From positions 19,762-83,761 of the forward strand of contig JAOAGO010000007.1 of NCBI GenBank assembly GCA_026415715.1: a stretch of 64,000 nt of DNA, given 5' to 3'. Under the pieces are notes generated by a model. That model made no database searches. It worked only from the letters and a program-made list of their open reading frames with translations, and was not told the DNA's origin. The DNA comes from Chitinophagaceae bacterium (GTDB taxonomy: Bacteria; Bacteroidota; Bacteroidia; Chitinophagales; Chitinophagaceae). This document shows, piece after piece, positions 9,022-17,924 of this stretch (positions are counted from its first letter, which is position 1; each line of letters starts with the position of its first letter). Position numbers and translations under genes: made by a program.

Positions 9022-9258
9022 TCAATTTCTATGTTTGTTTTTTTTTGCGTCTTCCAGTTTTTTGATTTTACGGTCAAGGCGGAATAGATATAAAAACACT
9101 CCAATAAGTATCGTCAGCATAACGGCGACCAGTACATATATTTTACCCTCACTTCTCATGACAGATTTTATACCGCTATCGTTTTGCTGTGACAGAGCAA
9201 GTGTTGTTGTCATTAATACCAGAAAGAGGGGGAATAATATCAATCCTGTTTTTTTCAT
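9022..9258 (-). CDS. ccmD: CcmD-like small membrane protein
   Basis: A 78-residue protein with an N-terminal hydrophobic or signal segment (LILFPLFLVLMTTTLALS), a second hydrophobic helix (YVLVAVMLTILIGVFLYLF) and a basic tail (RLDRKIKKLED). That helix-then-RKI-KLE pattern is typical of CcmD, which stabilises the CcmC-heme-CcmE complex in cytochrome c maturation. The stop codon of ccmC directly abuts its start. CcmD proteins are very short and diverse, so the call depends strongly on its position. Confidence 0.72.
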   Translation of the reverse strand: MKKTGLILFPLFLVLMTTTLALSQQNDSGIKSVMRSEGKIYVLVAVMLTILIGVFLYLFRLDRKIKKLEDAKKNKHRN

Positions 9259-9954
9259 CTATTCAAACATCAATTTATTTTTCAAAAAAGTCATTCTGAT
9301 TTTTAATGTTGCAATCCAAACGCCTAATAACGTCCAGCCGATAACGGCGGGATAAAAAACAATTCTCATTCCCGCGCTGATATCATTTTTTACATCCAGG
9401 GCCGGATTTCCTTCTTGGCCGGGGTGAAGACTGGGAAGAATTCTTGGAATAATCCACAGTGCAGGAAAGAGTAAGGCGTAAGCAAAAATATTATAGACCG
9501 CACTGATGCGGGCTTTTTTATCAGGATCGGTAACGGAATCTCTTAAAATAAGGTAAGCAAAATATACAAACAAGGATATGGCTGCCCCGATTAGTTTCGG
9601 ATCCCTTACTATGGTTTTGAAATTGTCAAAAAAAGAGTTATTCGGATCGGCCCAGGTAAAAGATGCCCAAATGGCTCCCGTAGCATATCCTAATAATCCG
9701 AACAAAATTCCCGTAACGGCAAAATGCCGGGAGATTACGTCATAGCGTATGTCTAATTTTTTTAAATAAAGAACGGCATAAATTACCGAAACGGTAAACA
9801 ACAGCATCATGGCAAACCACATCCCCACATGAAAGTACAAGTTGCGGATGGTTTCTTCCAATATGGGTAAATAGGGAACATCGAACAATAAGCCGGCAGT
9901 AAAAGTATAAATCAGTAAGAATATACAAATTATCTTCCACCAGGTTTTATGCAT
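9259..9954 (-). CDS. ccmC: Cytochrome c biogenesis heme-handling protein CcmC
   Basis: A 231-residue integral membrane protein with about six hydrophobic segments. It belongs to the heme-handling CcmC/CcsA group: the tryptophan-rich periplasmic segment is present as AIWASFTWADPNNSFF, and His residues lie at the ends of helices (NLYFHVGMWFAMM). In the Ccm pathway it loads heme onto the chaperone CcmE. It is followed immediately by ccmD and preceded, after a 160 bp gap, by ccmB. The gap shows no gene. Confidence 0.9.
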   Translation of the reverse strand: MHKTWWKIICIFLLIYTFTAGLLFDVPYLPILEETIRNLYFHVGMWFAMMLLFTVSVIYAVLYLKKLDIRYDVISRHFAVTGILFGLLGYATGAIWASFTWADPNNSFFDNFKTIVRDPKLIGAAISLFVYFAYLILRDSVTDPDKKARISAVYNIFAYALLFPALWIIPRILPSLHPGQEGNPALDVKNDISAGMRIVFYPAVIGWTLLGVWIATLKIRMTFLKNKLMFE

Positions 9955-10114
9955 ATAAAAGAGTTCAACGTTTGGCCGGCCCGGATAAATTTTAATATCC
10001 GATCAGTGCGGCAAATTTAAGGGGAATTGGAGGATTTGAAGAAAACAGAAATTTAAAATTTTATTTAATGCAGGTAAACCAGAAAAGTGTAAACCTTCGT
10101 TTTTAACTTTAATA

Positions 10115-10768
10115 TTAATCTTTCCATAAAAAGGGAAATAAGATAACGGCCAGCAGAAAAACCAGTAAGTCAAGCGATAATAGCATGAAAAAAGGAACAA
10201 GAGGAAAACTTTTTCCGGTAGAAAGTAAACTTTCGGTTAACTGATATATCAAAAAAAGCTGCGGAAGCAAAATCGGAAAACCGAGAATGACCAGTATGGC
10301 GGCATTTTGCTGGGCTTTGGCGGCAATAGCGGAGAGAAAGGTAAATACCATACTCAGGCTCCAGCTTCCGGTTATAACGACCAGGATAAACAATCCCGAT
10401 TGTTTTATAGGAAAACCCATAAATAAGGAATACAGAAAAATGCTCAAAAGGCTCATGATAACAATCAAAAGGGAATTAAAAATGAATTTTGCCACAATAA
10501 ACTGAACCGGATGCGTTACGGAATACATATACAACATCCTTTCTTTCTTTTCATTCAGAAAACTTTTGGCAACCGCATTGATGCAAATAAACAATTGAAT
10601 AACCCAAAATAATCCCGACCAAACTTGTGGCTCAGGCTCTTTAATTGAATTATACAAAACAAACACTGTGGCTAACGTGTACAATATAATGCCGTAAAAA
10701 CTATATTGCTGACGTATTTCTAGCAGGATATCTTTTTTCAGGTGTGCAAAAATTATTTTAGAACTCAT
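10115..10768 (-). CDS. ccmB: Heme exporter permease CcmB
   Basis: A 217-residue membrane protein with six hydrophobic segments and the CcmB hallmarks near the N-terminus (KKDILLEIR) and in the first loop (SFLNEKKERMLYMYS). It is the permease of the CcmAB ABC complex in cytochrome c maturation. The ATPase CcmA is not in this window, so it must be encoded elsewhere. The gene starts only 38 bp from the divergent lipoprotein gene. A minus-strand box TATTTTTG (10801-10794) lies about 26 bases upstream of the ATG and may be its promoter. Confidence 0.88.
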   Translation of the reverse strand: MSSKIIFAHLKKDILLEIRQQYSFYGIILYTLATVFVLYNSIKEPEPQVWSGLFWVIQLFICINAVAKSFLNEKKERMLYMYSVTHPVQFIVAKFIFNSLLIVIMSLLSIFLYSLFMGFPIKQSGLFILVVITGSWSLSMVFTFLSAIAAKAQQNAAILVILGFPILLPQLFLIYQLTESLLSTGKSFPLVPFFMLLSLDLLVFLLAVILFPFLWKD

Positions 10769-10793
10769 GAATTTGTATTTATATTAGCTTTTA

Positions 10794-10801
10794 CAAAAAT
10801 A
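10794..10801 (-). promoter_or_regulatory. Putative -7 promoter box upstream of ccmB
   Basis: On the minus strand the bases read TATTTTTG, matching TAnnTTTG. The distance to the ccmB ATG is about 26 bases. It lies just before the divergent lipoprotein gene. Confidence 0.35.
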
Positions 10802-10806
10802 TAATC

Positions 10807-11718
10807 ATGAATTTGTTTTTAAAACTTCTTTCAGCATTTGCCGTTACAGGTATTCTGTTTTTCGGGTCTTCCTGTCAATCTACCCGTACGGGTACGGGCG
10901 CAAAGATGTTAAAATTCAATCCCGAAACAGGAAAGGGCTATGATTATGAAGTATCGATGGATCTGACACAGAACATCATGGGCCAGGATATGAAAATGAA
11001 TTCGCTGATGTACTATTCAATGGAAGTGGAAAAAGAAGAAAAAGATTTCAAGCACATCATATCCACATTTAGCCGGCTGAAAATTAAAACTTCCATAGCC
11101 GGAATTAATATTGATGTGGACACGGATATAAAGCCATCTGAAGATAGTTCGGACTACGGCCAAATGGCCTCAAATCTTATGAACAAAATTTTCAGGGGAA
11201 TGGTAGGCCAGAAATTCAGCATGAAAGTGAATCAGGAAGGACAAATTCTTGAAATTACCGGTTTCGATAAAATCGGCGAGAATATAGCATCCAATCTGGG
11301 ACTGGAAGGAGAGGAAAAAGAACAATTTATTGAATTAACAAAAACCCGATTCAATTCTGAAGAAACCCGGGATAATCTGCAGCGATTCTGGTATTTTTTT
11401 CCAAACAAAGAAATTAAACCCGGCGATTCATGGGAAAAAACATATGAATCAGGGGGACAAATGCCCGCTGTTTATCATTCCGTTTTTAAGGTAAAAGAAA
11501 TTGAAGGGAATATGGTTTATCTGGATGAAGAATCAAAAGTAAAACCGCGTCAGGATTCACCGGCCAAAATTTCAGGCGATGTGAAAGGAACTTCGGTAGT
11601 AGATAGTCGCACGGGTTTAGTGGTTTCTTCAAATCAGCAGGTAAACTTTGTTGTTTCTGCTGAAGGCCGGGATATAACCGTCAATGGTAAAATTTCTTTA
11701 AAGGGAAAAGCCAGATAA
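10807..11718 (+). CDS. Lipoprotein, possibly DUF6263 family
   Basis: A 303-residue protein with a lipoprotein signal peptide: basic start, hydrophobic core and the lipobox GSSC at about residues 20-23. It should be an outer or inner membrane lipoprotein facing the periplasm. The mature part is mostly predicted beta structure (alternating pattern in YDYEVSMDLTQNIMGQDMKM and similar stretches) and ends with repeated strand-like segments. The overall pattern, an early QNIMGQ-like strand and a late SSNQQV...F strand, resembles the DUF6263 group of Bacteroidota lipoproteins, but I cannot confirm this. No function is known. It stands alone between the divergent ccmB and the convergent tdk genes. 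Confidence 0.72.
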   Translation: MNLFLKLLSAFAVTGILFFGSSCQSTRTGTGAKMLKFNPETGKGYDYEVSMDLTQNIMGQDMKMNSLMYYSMEVEKEEKDFKHIISTFSRLKIKTSIAGINIDVDTDIKPSEDSSDYGQMASNLMNKIFRGMVGQKFSMKVNQEGQILEITGFDKIGENIASNLGLEGEEKEQFIELTKTRFNSEETRDNLQRFWYFFPNKEIKPGDSWEKTYESGGQMPAVYHSVFKVKEIEGNMVYLDEESKVKPRQDSPAKISGDVKGTSVVDSRTGLVVSSNQQVNFVVSAEGRDITVNGKISLKGKAR

Positions 11719-11759
11719 TTATTATCCGGCTGCGTCTGATTTGCCTAGCAATAATTTTA

Positions 11760-12329
11760 TTATTTTTTCTTATTAAAACAATTCCGGCAAAGGGGCTCAT
11801 ACACTTCTTTAGCGCCAAGCATAACCTGTTCATCGTTGGGGATTTTCCGGTACGAATAGTTGGCAAGGTGGCCGCACTGCATACAGATGGCATGAAGCTT
11901 TGTTACAAAATCGGCTTTTGCCATTAAGTAAGGCATTTGTCCGAATGGATTGCCCAGATAATCCATATCCAGACCTGCCACAATCACCCGTATACCTTTC
12001 AGGGCCAGTTCGTCGCAGACTTCCGTTATTTGTTCGTCAAAAAACTGGGCTTCGTCAATACCAACCACATCTACATCGCCGGCCAGTAAAAGAATTTTTT
12101 GTGAGTGATCTACCGGTGTGGAATGAATGGAGCTGGCATCGTGAGAAACAATCCGCACATCGTCGTACCGAATATCCATGGCCGGCTTAAATATCTCAAC
12201 TTTCTGGTTAGCTATTTTTGCCCGCTTCAGTCGGCGGATCAGTTCTTCGGTTTTTCCGCTGAACATAGAGCCGCAGATCACTTCAATGCTGCCTCGTCTT
12301 TCTCCGCTTACATTTGGCTCAATAAACAT
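11760..12329 (-). CDS. tdk: Thymidine kinase
   Basis: Phosphorylates thymidine to dTMP (pyrimidine salvage, cytoplasm). This is the type II, TK1-like enzyme of 189 residues. It has the P-loop [15 protein letters not shown], the Walker-B-like segment [10 protein letters not shown], the Asp-containing [10 protein letters not shown] segment, and the zinc-binding lasso with paired Cys (CMQCGH and later CRNCF). All family features are in place. It converges on the preceding lipoprotein gene, with 41 bp between the stops. Confidence 0.96.
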   Translation of the reverse strand: MFIEPNVSGERRGSIEVICGSMFSGKTEELIRRLKRAKIANQKVEIFKPAMDIRYDDVRIVSHDASSIHSTPVDHSQKILLLAGDVDVVGIDEAQFFDEQITEVCDELALKGIRVIVAGLDMDYLGNPFGQMPYLMAKADFVTKLHAICMQCGHLANYSYRKIPNDEQVMLGAKEVYEPLCRNCFNKKK

Positions 12330-12437
12330 AATTCAACGTTTGTATGAAAAAATTTTTAATTTTCTGCCTGAATTTTTTTTGTAATTTTATAGCAGATGCG
12401 TAAATGATTTATTCAATTGTACCCCAAATGTATTACA

Positions 12438-13151
12438 ATGGATCGAATTGAATCATTGATTAATCAATTGAAAGAGCAGTATCATCAGCGGCTTGATCCG
12501 GGGGAGTTGCTACTTACAATAAAAAGCATTGAATTTGAATTAGTGAAAAAAAACTCAAAACCTCCGGGCCATCCGTTAGGTACTTCAAGAATTGCCGTTA
12601 TTTTGCCGCATGCCGGAGAATCTTCACCCCCCGTGAGTGAGGAATATAAAAAGGTAAAATCTTCCGTTCGATCAGAGGAACAGCAACAATCCTGTAAAGA
12701 AGTAAAGGAAACTTTTCTGGTTGAAGACGGTTCTGTTGCCATCGTGCAGAAAAACGGACAATTAGACATGGTATTCAATCCTGCCGAAGAAGTACCCACA
12801 TTAGCCCAGCATCTCAAGCAGCAGGAAAACAAAGAATCCACAAATCAGGAAGAATCCCTGAATGACAAACTCAAGCAAAATAAAACCGAGCTGGTCGAAG
12901 TTTTAAAAGAAACTCCGGTCAAAGATTTACGAAAAGCCATAGGCGTGAACGACCGGTATTTATTCATAAACGAATTGTTTCGGGGCGATGAAACCATGTA
13001 TGAAAGATGTATAAAAACAATTAACAATTTTAATATATATGCAGAAGCGGAATATTGGATAAACAGAGAATTAAAAATTAAGTTAGGCTGGAACAGTGAA
13101 AGCCCGGCTGTTCAGCTGTTTGAACAGCTCGTCAAAAGGCGTTTTTCCTGA
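12438..13151 (+). CDS. Conserved Bacteroidota protein of unknown function
   Basis: A 237-residue soluble protein. The N-terminal ~40 residues look helical; the centre is a polar, Gln/Glu-rich, probably unstructured linker; the C-terminal ~80 residues (VKDLRKAIGVNDRYLFINELF and on to YWINRELKIKLGW) form a compact, mostly helical domain that I recall as well conserved in this phylum. No catalytic motif is visible and no function can be given. ATG 12438 is preferred over the ATG at 12417 because the conserved start MDRIESLINQL begins there. Its last 40 bases overlap the end of the convergent waaA gene. Confidence 0.8.
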   Translation: MDRIESLINQLKEQYHQRLDPGELLLTIKSIEFELVKKNSKPPGHPLGTSRIAVILPHAGESSPPVSEEYKKVKSSVRSEEQQQSCKEVKETFLVEDGSVAIVQKNGQLDMVFNPAEEVPTLAQHLKQQENKESTNQEESLNDKLKQNKTELVEVLKETPVKDLRKAIGVNDRYLFINELFRGDETMYERCIKTINNFNIYAEAEYWINRELKIKLGWNSESPAVQLFEQLVKRRFS

Positions 13152-14386
13152 ATATATTGCATAATTATATCCGTACTGCCCCTGCGTTGAGTGACATATT
13201 CGCCCGCCATTTTGGATGCATAATCATACAAGCGCTCATCCTTTAAATATCTGGTCAACGCCAGTTGCAAGTCCTCGGCATTTCGGACAGATATAGCCCC
13301 TTTTTCTTTTATTAGTTCAACCGCCTCATTAAATTTTTCATGATAGGGGCCGAAAATTACGGGTTTAGCATATACTGCGGCTTCCAGCACATTATGAATT
13401 CCGGACTTTCTGAAACCTCCGCCTATATAGTTACAGAATCCGTAATGATATAATCGTGAAAGCAGTCCGAAACGGTCAATAATTAAACAATCACACCCGG
13501 ATAGATCAGTTTTATCATTCAAGGTTGAAAAAAAACAGACGTTCTCAAATGAATTTTTTATTTTTTTGAAAATTCCTTTTTCCGGTTCATGCGGCGCCAG
13601 AATGATTTTACCGGAATTTGATTTCCAGAAAGGGAATACGTGCGCCAGCACTTTCACATCTTCGGGCCATACGCTTCCGGCAATGATGCACGGGTGATTT
13701 GCCGTGAATTTCTCAATCAGAGGAATTTTCTCAAATCGTTCTTTGATTTCCCAAACCCGGTCAAATCGGGTATCACCCCCAAAGGATACCCGCAAAGACA
13801 ACTTATGTTCTTTCAAGGCGGTAAAGGCGTTCTGGTTTTGAAGAAAAATGTGATGAAAATAACCCAGCATTTTTTTGAGAAAGCGTCCGTAAAACGGAGA
13901 GCGTAGCATATCGTCACGAATCTGAGCCGATATCAGCAAAGAAGGTATATGTTGTTCGTGCAGGTATTTCAGATAATAATACCAGAATTCATATTTTACA
14001 AAAATGGCCAGCTTCGGTGAAACTGTTCGTATAAAACGCAAGGCATTTTTTTTACCGTCAAAAGGCAGATAAGTAATGTAATCCGCAAAAGCATAATCTT
14101 TCTGAACTTCAAACCCTGAAGGCGAAAAAAAAGTCAGCAATATTTTATGATCGGTATATTTTTTTTTCAAGGCTTCCAATAACGGGCGGCCCTGTTCAAA
14201 TTCTCCAAGGGAAGCACAGTGAAACCAAATGACCGATTCCTCTTTTTTTACATTCTTTTCCAGGTAAGAAAAGACATACCTGCGCCCCTTAAGCCATAGC
14301 TTCGCTTTTTTGCTGAATAGTGAGGCCACAGCGACGGACAACAAATATATTTTCAGAAAAATCTGGTAAAAAAACAGTTCAGGCAT
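13112..14386 (-). CDS. waaA: Kdo transferase WaaA (KdtA)
   Basis: Transfers 3-deoxy-D-manno-octulosonic acid from CMP-Kdo to lipid A precursor at the inner membrane, an early step of LPS core synthesis (family GT30). The protein has an N-terminal membrane anchor, the SLGEFEQGRPL segment with the conserved Glu, the KYEFWYYYL segment, and the C-terminal GT-B half with GGGFRKSGIHNVLEAAVYAKPVIFGP and the later NF-EA pattern. It is 424 residues from ATG 14386. The frame continues to a GTG at 14404, but a TACATTTG promoter box overlaps that position, which favours 14386. The 3' end overlaps the convergent gene by 40 bp. Confidence 0.93.
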   Translation of the reverse strand: MPELFFYQIFLKIYLLSVAVASLFSKKAKLWLKGRRYVFSYLEKNVKKEESVIWFHCASLGEFEQGRPLLEALKKKYTDHKILLTFFSPSGFEVQKDYAFADYITYLPFDGKKNALRFIRTVSPKLAIFVKYEFWYYYLKYLHEQHIPSLLISAQIRDDMLRSPFYGRFLKKMLGYFHHIFLQNQNAFTALKEHKLSLRVSFGGDTRFDRVWEIKERFEKIPLIEKFTANHPCIIAGSVWPEDVKVLAHVFPFWKSNSGKIILAPHEPEKGIFKKIKNSFENVCFFSTLNDKTDLSGCDCLIIDRFGLLSRLYHYGFCNYIGGGFRKSGIHNVLEAAVYAKPVIFGPYHEKFNEAVELIKEKGAISVRNAEDLQLALTRYLKDERLYDYASKMAGEYVTQRRGSTDIIMQYIQEKRLLTSCSNS

Positions 14387-14403
14387 GTTGAATAAATTCG
14401 TCA

Positions 14404-14411
14404 CAAATGTA
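14404..14411 (-). promoter_or_regulatory. Putative -7 promoter box of waaA
   Basis: The minus strand reads TACATTTG here, matching TAnnTTTG, 18 bases before the ATG at 14386. If it is used, the GTG at 14404 cannot be the start codon. Confidence 0.4.
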
Positions 14412-14444
14412 TTGGAGAGAACAATAAACTGCAGTGTTTTTCCC

Positions 14445-14452
14445 TAATTTTG
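14445..14452 (+). promoter_or_regulatory. Putative -7 promoter box of the nucleotide-sugar cassette
   Basis: TAATTTTG matches TAnnTTTG and lies 17 bases before the aminotransferase start. No TTTG box was found at the usual upstream spacing. It would drive the run of six genes to 20648. Confidence 0.45.
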
Positions 14453-14469
14453 CGCCGCCTTTTAGTTGA

Positions 14470-15606
14470 ATGCCGATGCGACCCATTCAAATGGTGGATA
14501 CCTTAACCCAGTATCACAGAATAAAATCTGAGATTGATAATGCTATTTCTGACGTACTGGAAAGCGCTGCTTACATAAACGGAAAGGCAGTAGGAGAATT
14601 TGCCGAACGGTTGTCTTCTTATCTTCATGTAAAACATGTTATTCCTTGTGCCAACGGAACCGATGCGCTTCAAATAGCCATGATGGCGCTGGATTTAAAG
14701 CCCGGAGATGAAGTGATAACTCCATCATTTACATTTATATCTACGGCCGAGGTAATTGCTTTACTGCGATTAAAACCCGTTTTTGCGGATGTAGATCCGA
14801 AAACATTCTGCATCGATCCGGCTGATGTAAAAAAAAGAGTAACTCCGAAAACCCGTGCCATAATACCCGTTCATTTATTCGGACAAGCCGCTGCGATGCA
14901 AGAGATTCTTGACATCGCAGATCAATTCAATCTTTTTGTGATTGAAGATAATGCTCAGGCTATCGGATGCGATTATTTATTTCCGGGAGGCGAATCCCGA
15001 AAAACGGGCACTTTAGGCCACATTGGAACCACATCATTCTATCCTTCAAAAAACCTGGGAGCATTTGGCGACGGAGGTGCTGTTTTTACAAATGATGATA
15101 TGTTAGCTCAAAAAATCCGGATGATTGCGAATCACGGCCAAAGCCGCCGGTATTATCATGATATTGTAGGCTGCAACAGCCGATTGGATACCATACAGGC
15201 AGCCATCCTTAACATCAAATTAAAATATCTTGAAAACTATATTCATGCCCGCCGAACGGCAGCGGATTACTATGATGAGAGGCTGAAAGAAATTCCGGAA
15301 ATACAAATCCCTTATCGTGCTCCGTATTGTCGCCACGTATTTCATCAGTACACTTTGATTTTACAATATTCCAAGAGAGATGAATTGCAGCAATATCTGG
15401 CCGCACAGGGAATACCTTCAATGATTTACTATCCCGTACCCTGTCACCGTCAAAAAATGTTTTTAAGCCAAAATGAAAATACAGTGAGCTTGCCGGTTAC
15501 CGAACAACTGGCTGCATCAGTGATTTCTCTGCCTATACATTCAGAGCTGGATGAAGAACAGTTAGAATATATCGTTATCCATATTAAAAACTTTTTTAAA
15601 ATTTAG
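14470..15606 (+). CDS. DegT/DnrJ/EryC1/StrS-family sugar aminotransferase
   Basis: A 378-residue PLP enzyme that transfers an amino group from an amino acid to a keto-sugar nucleotide. The PLP lysine is K194 in the segment TSFYPSKNLGAFGDGG; the cofactor-contact regions CANGTDALQIA, PVHLFGQAA and IEDNAQAIG are intact, as is the C-terminal HQYTL domain. It opens a cassette of nucleotide-sugar genes, including a WbpA/WbpO-type dehydrogenase, so its product may be a UDP-2,3-diacetamido or other amino sugar (as WbpE/WlbC) or a dTDP-amino sugar. The exact substrate cannot be read from the sequence. The next gene begins 8 bp downstream. Confidence 0.9.
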   Translation: MPMRPIQMVDTLTQYHRIKSEIDNAISDVLESAAYINGKAVGEFAERLSSYLHVKHVIPCANGTDALQIAMMALDLKPGDEVITPSFTFISTAEVIALLRLKPVFADVDPKTFCIDPADVKKRVTPKTRAIIPVHLFGQAAAMQEILDIADQFNLFVIEDNAQAIGCDYLFPGGESRKTGTLGHIGTTSFYPSKNLGAFGDGGAVFTNDDMLAQKIRMIANHGQSRRYYHDIVGCNSRLDTIQAAILNIKLKYLENYIHARRTAADYYDERLKEIPEIQIPYRAPYCRHVFHQYTLILQYSKRDELQQYLAAQGIPSMIYYPVPCHRQKMFLSQNENTVSLPVTEQLAASVISLPIHSELDEEQLEYIVIHIKNFFKI

Positions 15607-15613
15607 AAGAGAT

Positions 15614-16927
15614 ATGAAAATAGCAGTAATCGGAACAGGCTATGTTGGTCTTGTTACGGGAACTTGTTTTTCCGAGACCGGAAATGATGTAACCTGTGTA
15701 GATATTGATCGGGAAAAAATTAATCGTCTTTCCAGAGGTGAAATTACTATATACGAGCCCGGGCTTGAAAAGCTTTTTTTGCGGAATCTCAGAGAAGGCC
15801 GGCTTCATTTTACGGTTTCGCTGGAAGAAGGTATTCGCGATGCAGAAATTATTTTTCTTGCCTTACCTACTCCGCCCGGCGAAGACGGTTCGGCCGATCT
15901 GAAATATGTTTTGGAAGTAGCCGAACAAATCGGCAAACTCATAAATTCATATAAAATAATCGTAAACAAAAGTACGGTTCCTGTTGGGACAGCACAGCGG
16001 GTGAGGGAAAAAATTGCCTTACATTATAAAGGAGAATTTGACGTAGTTAGTAATCCCGAATTTCTGAGAGAAGGCGTGGCCGTAGATGACTTCATGAAAC
16101 CGGACAGGGTAGTGATTGGCACCCGTTCGGAAAAAGCCGCAAAAAAAATGGGAGAGCTTTATGCTCCTTTCGTACGACAGGGAAATCCTGTCATCTATAT
16201 GGACGAACCTTCTGCCGAACTTACCAAATATGCTGCCAACGCCTTTCTGGCAACCAAAATTTCATTCATGAATGAAATAGCCAATCTTTGTGAAAGATTG
16301 GGCGCCGATGTAGATATGGTACGAAAGGGAATCGGAAGCGATGAAAGAATCGGCAAACGCTTTTTGTTTCCGGGTATTGGTTACGGCGGCAGTTGCTTTC
16401 CTAAAGACGTTCTGGCGCTTGAGAATACAGCCCGTTCCGTTAATTATGATTTTAAGATATTGAATGCCGTGATGCAGGTAAATGAAAAGCAAAAATTACA
16501 TTTGTTGCCGGCCATACGGGAATATTTCAATGGAGAGTTAAAAAACAAACATTTTGCCTTGTGGGGCCTGTCTTTTAAACCAAATACGGATGACATCCGT
16601 GAGGCTCCTTCACTTTATATCATAGAAGCGCTGCTGAAAGAGGGGGCAACTGTCGCTGCCTTTGATCCCGAAGCAATGCATAATGTCAAAAAACAAATCG
16701 GCGATCGCATACATTATACCACGGATCAATACGAGGCATTAAAAAATGCCGATGCCTTGATTATTGCAACAGAATGGAATGAATTCAGAACTCCTGATTT
16801 TAGCAGGATGGCGACGCTGCTCAGAAACAAAGCTATCTTTGATGGCCGAAACGTGTACGAAACGGCAACCATGGAAAAACTCGGTTTTTATTATAAAAGT
16901 GTTGGCAGAAAAACGGTTAAACAGTAA
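15614..16927 (+). CDS. ugd: UDP-glucose 6-dehydrogenase
   Basis: Oxidises UDP-glucose to UDP-glucuronate with two NAD+ in the cytoplasm. The 437-residue protein has the N-terminal Rossmann motif MKIAVIGTGYVGLVTG, NKSTVPVGT, the NPEFLREGVAVDDF segment, and the catalytic Cys in GGSCFPKDVLALE. The C-terminal UDP-binding domain is complete (WGLSFKPNTDDIREAPS). The next gene is UDP-glucuronate decarboxylase, which uses its product, so the pair forms a UDP-xylose branch. The intergenic gap is 3 bp. Confidence 0.96.
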   Translation: MKIAVIGTGYVGLVTGTCFSETGNDVTCVDIDREKINRLSRGEITIYEPGLEKLFLRNLREGRLHFTVSLEEGIRDAEIIFLALPTPPGEDGSADLKYVLEVAEQIGKLINSYKIIVNKSTVPVGTAQRVREKIALHYKGEFDVVSNPEFLREGVAVDDFMKPDRVVIGTRSEKAAKKMGELYAPFVRQGNPVIYMDEPSAELTKYAANAFLATKISFMNEIANLCERLGADVDMVRKGIGSDERIGKRFLFPGIGYGGSCFPKDVLALENTARSVNYDFKILNAVMQVNEKQKLHLLPAIREYFNGELKNKHFALWGLSFKPNTDDIREAPSLYIIEALLKEGATVAAFDPEAMHNVKKQIGDRIHYTTDQYEALKNADALIIATEWNEFRTPDFSRMATLLRNKAIFDGRNVYETATMEKLGFYYKSVGRKTVKQ

Positions 16928-16930
16928 AAA

Positions 16931-17914
16931 ATGCAAAGAAAAAGAGTTTTAATTACCGGAGCTGCTGGTTTTTTGGGTTCACACCTTTGCGACAGATTTA
17001 TAAAAGAAGGATTTCATGTTATTGGTATGGATAATCTGATTACCGGCGAGCTTCGCAACATTGAGCATTTGTTTAAACTGGAAAATTTTGAATTTTACCA
17101 CCACGATGTAACCAAATTCATCCATGTTCCGGGTCATTTGGATTATATCTTACATTTTGCTTCGCCTGCCAGCCCGATTGATTATTTAAAAATCCCGATA
17201 CAAACACTTAAAGTGGGAGCTATGGGCACACATAACTGTCTGGGCCTGGCAAAGGAGAAAAAAGCCAGAATACTGGTAGCCAGCACCAGCGAAGTATATG
17301 GAGACCCGCTTGTGCATCCCCAGCATGAAGATTACTGGGGAAATGTGAATCCTATTGGCCCGAGAGGTGTGTACGACGAAGCCAAAAGGTATATGGAGTC
17401 AATCACCATGGCCTATCATAATTTTCACGGTGTGAATACAGCAATCGTCAGAATTTTTAATACTTACGGCCCGCGAATGAGGTTGAATGACGGAAGAGCT
17501 CTCCCGACTTTTATTTGTCAGGCATTACGGGGTGAAGATTTAACCGTATTCGGCGATGGCTCTCAAACCCGCAGCTTCTGTTATGTGGATGATTTGATAG
17601 AAGGTATCTACCGTCTTCTACTCAGCGACTATCATCTTCCGGTCAATCTTGGAAATCCGGACGAAATATCGTTGAAACATTTTGCCGAAGAAATTATTGC
17701 ATTATCCGGTAAAAACCTGAAAATAGTGTATAAACCCCTGCCGGTTGACGATCCGAAGCAGCGACAGCCGGACATTACAAGGGCCGGTGAAATTTTGGGA
17801 TGGAAACCCGCGATCAGTCGGGCCGAAGGTCTGAAAATTACATACAACTATTTTAAAAATCTTCCGCCGGAAGAATGGAATAAACAACCCAAAGAGTTCA
17901 AAAGCATGAAATAA
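16931..17914 (+). CDS. uxs: UDP-glucuronate decarboxylase (UDP-xylose synthase)
   Basis: Converts UDP-glucuronate to UDP-xylose via a bound 4-keto intermediate. It is an extended short-chain dehydrogenase of 327 residues with the NAD-binding motif [12 protein letters not shown], the [10 protein letters not shown] segment bearing the catalytic Thr/Ser, and the Y-x-x-x-K pair in [12 protein letters not shown]. The [10 protein letters not shown] and [16 protein letters not shown] signatures separate it from epimerases and dTDP-glucose dehydratases. It follows ugd by 3 bp. UDP-xylose (or the keto intermediate used by ArnA-like enzymes) would feed surface polysaccharide. Confidence 0.93.
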   Translation: MQRKRVLITGAAGFLGSHLCDRFIKEGFHVIGMDNLITGELRNIEHLFKLENFEFYHHDVTKFIHVPGHLDYILHFASPASPIDYLKIPIQTLKVGAMGTHNCLGLAKEKKARILVASTSEVYGDPLVHPQHEDYWGNVNPIGPRGVYDEAKRYMESITMAYHNFHGVNTAIVRIFNTYGPRMRLNDGRALPTFICQALRGEDLTVFGDGSQTRSFCYVDDLIEGIYRLLLSDYHLPVNLGNPDEISLKHFAEEIIALSGKNLKIVYKPLPVDDPKQRQPDITRAGEILGWKPAISRAEGLKITYNYFKNLPPEEWNKQPKEFKSMK

Positions 17915-17924
17915 AAATTTGATT

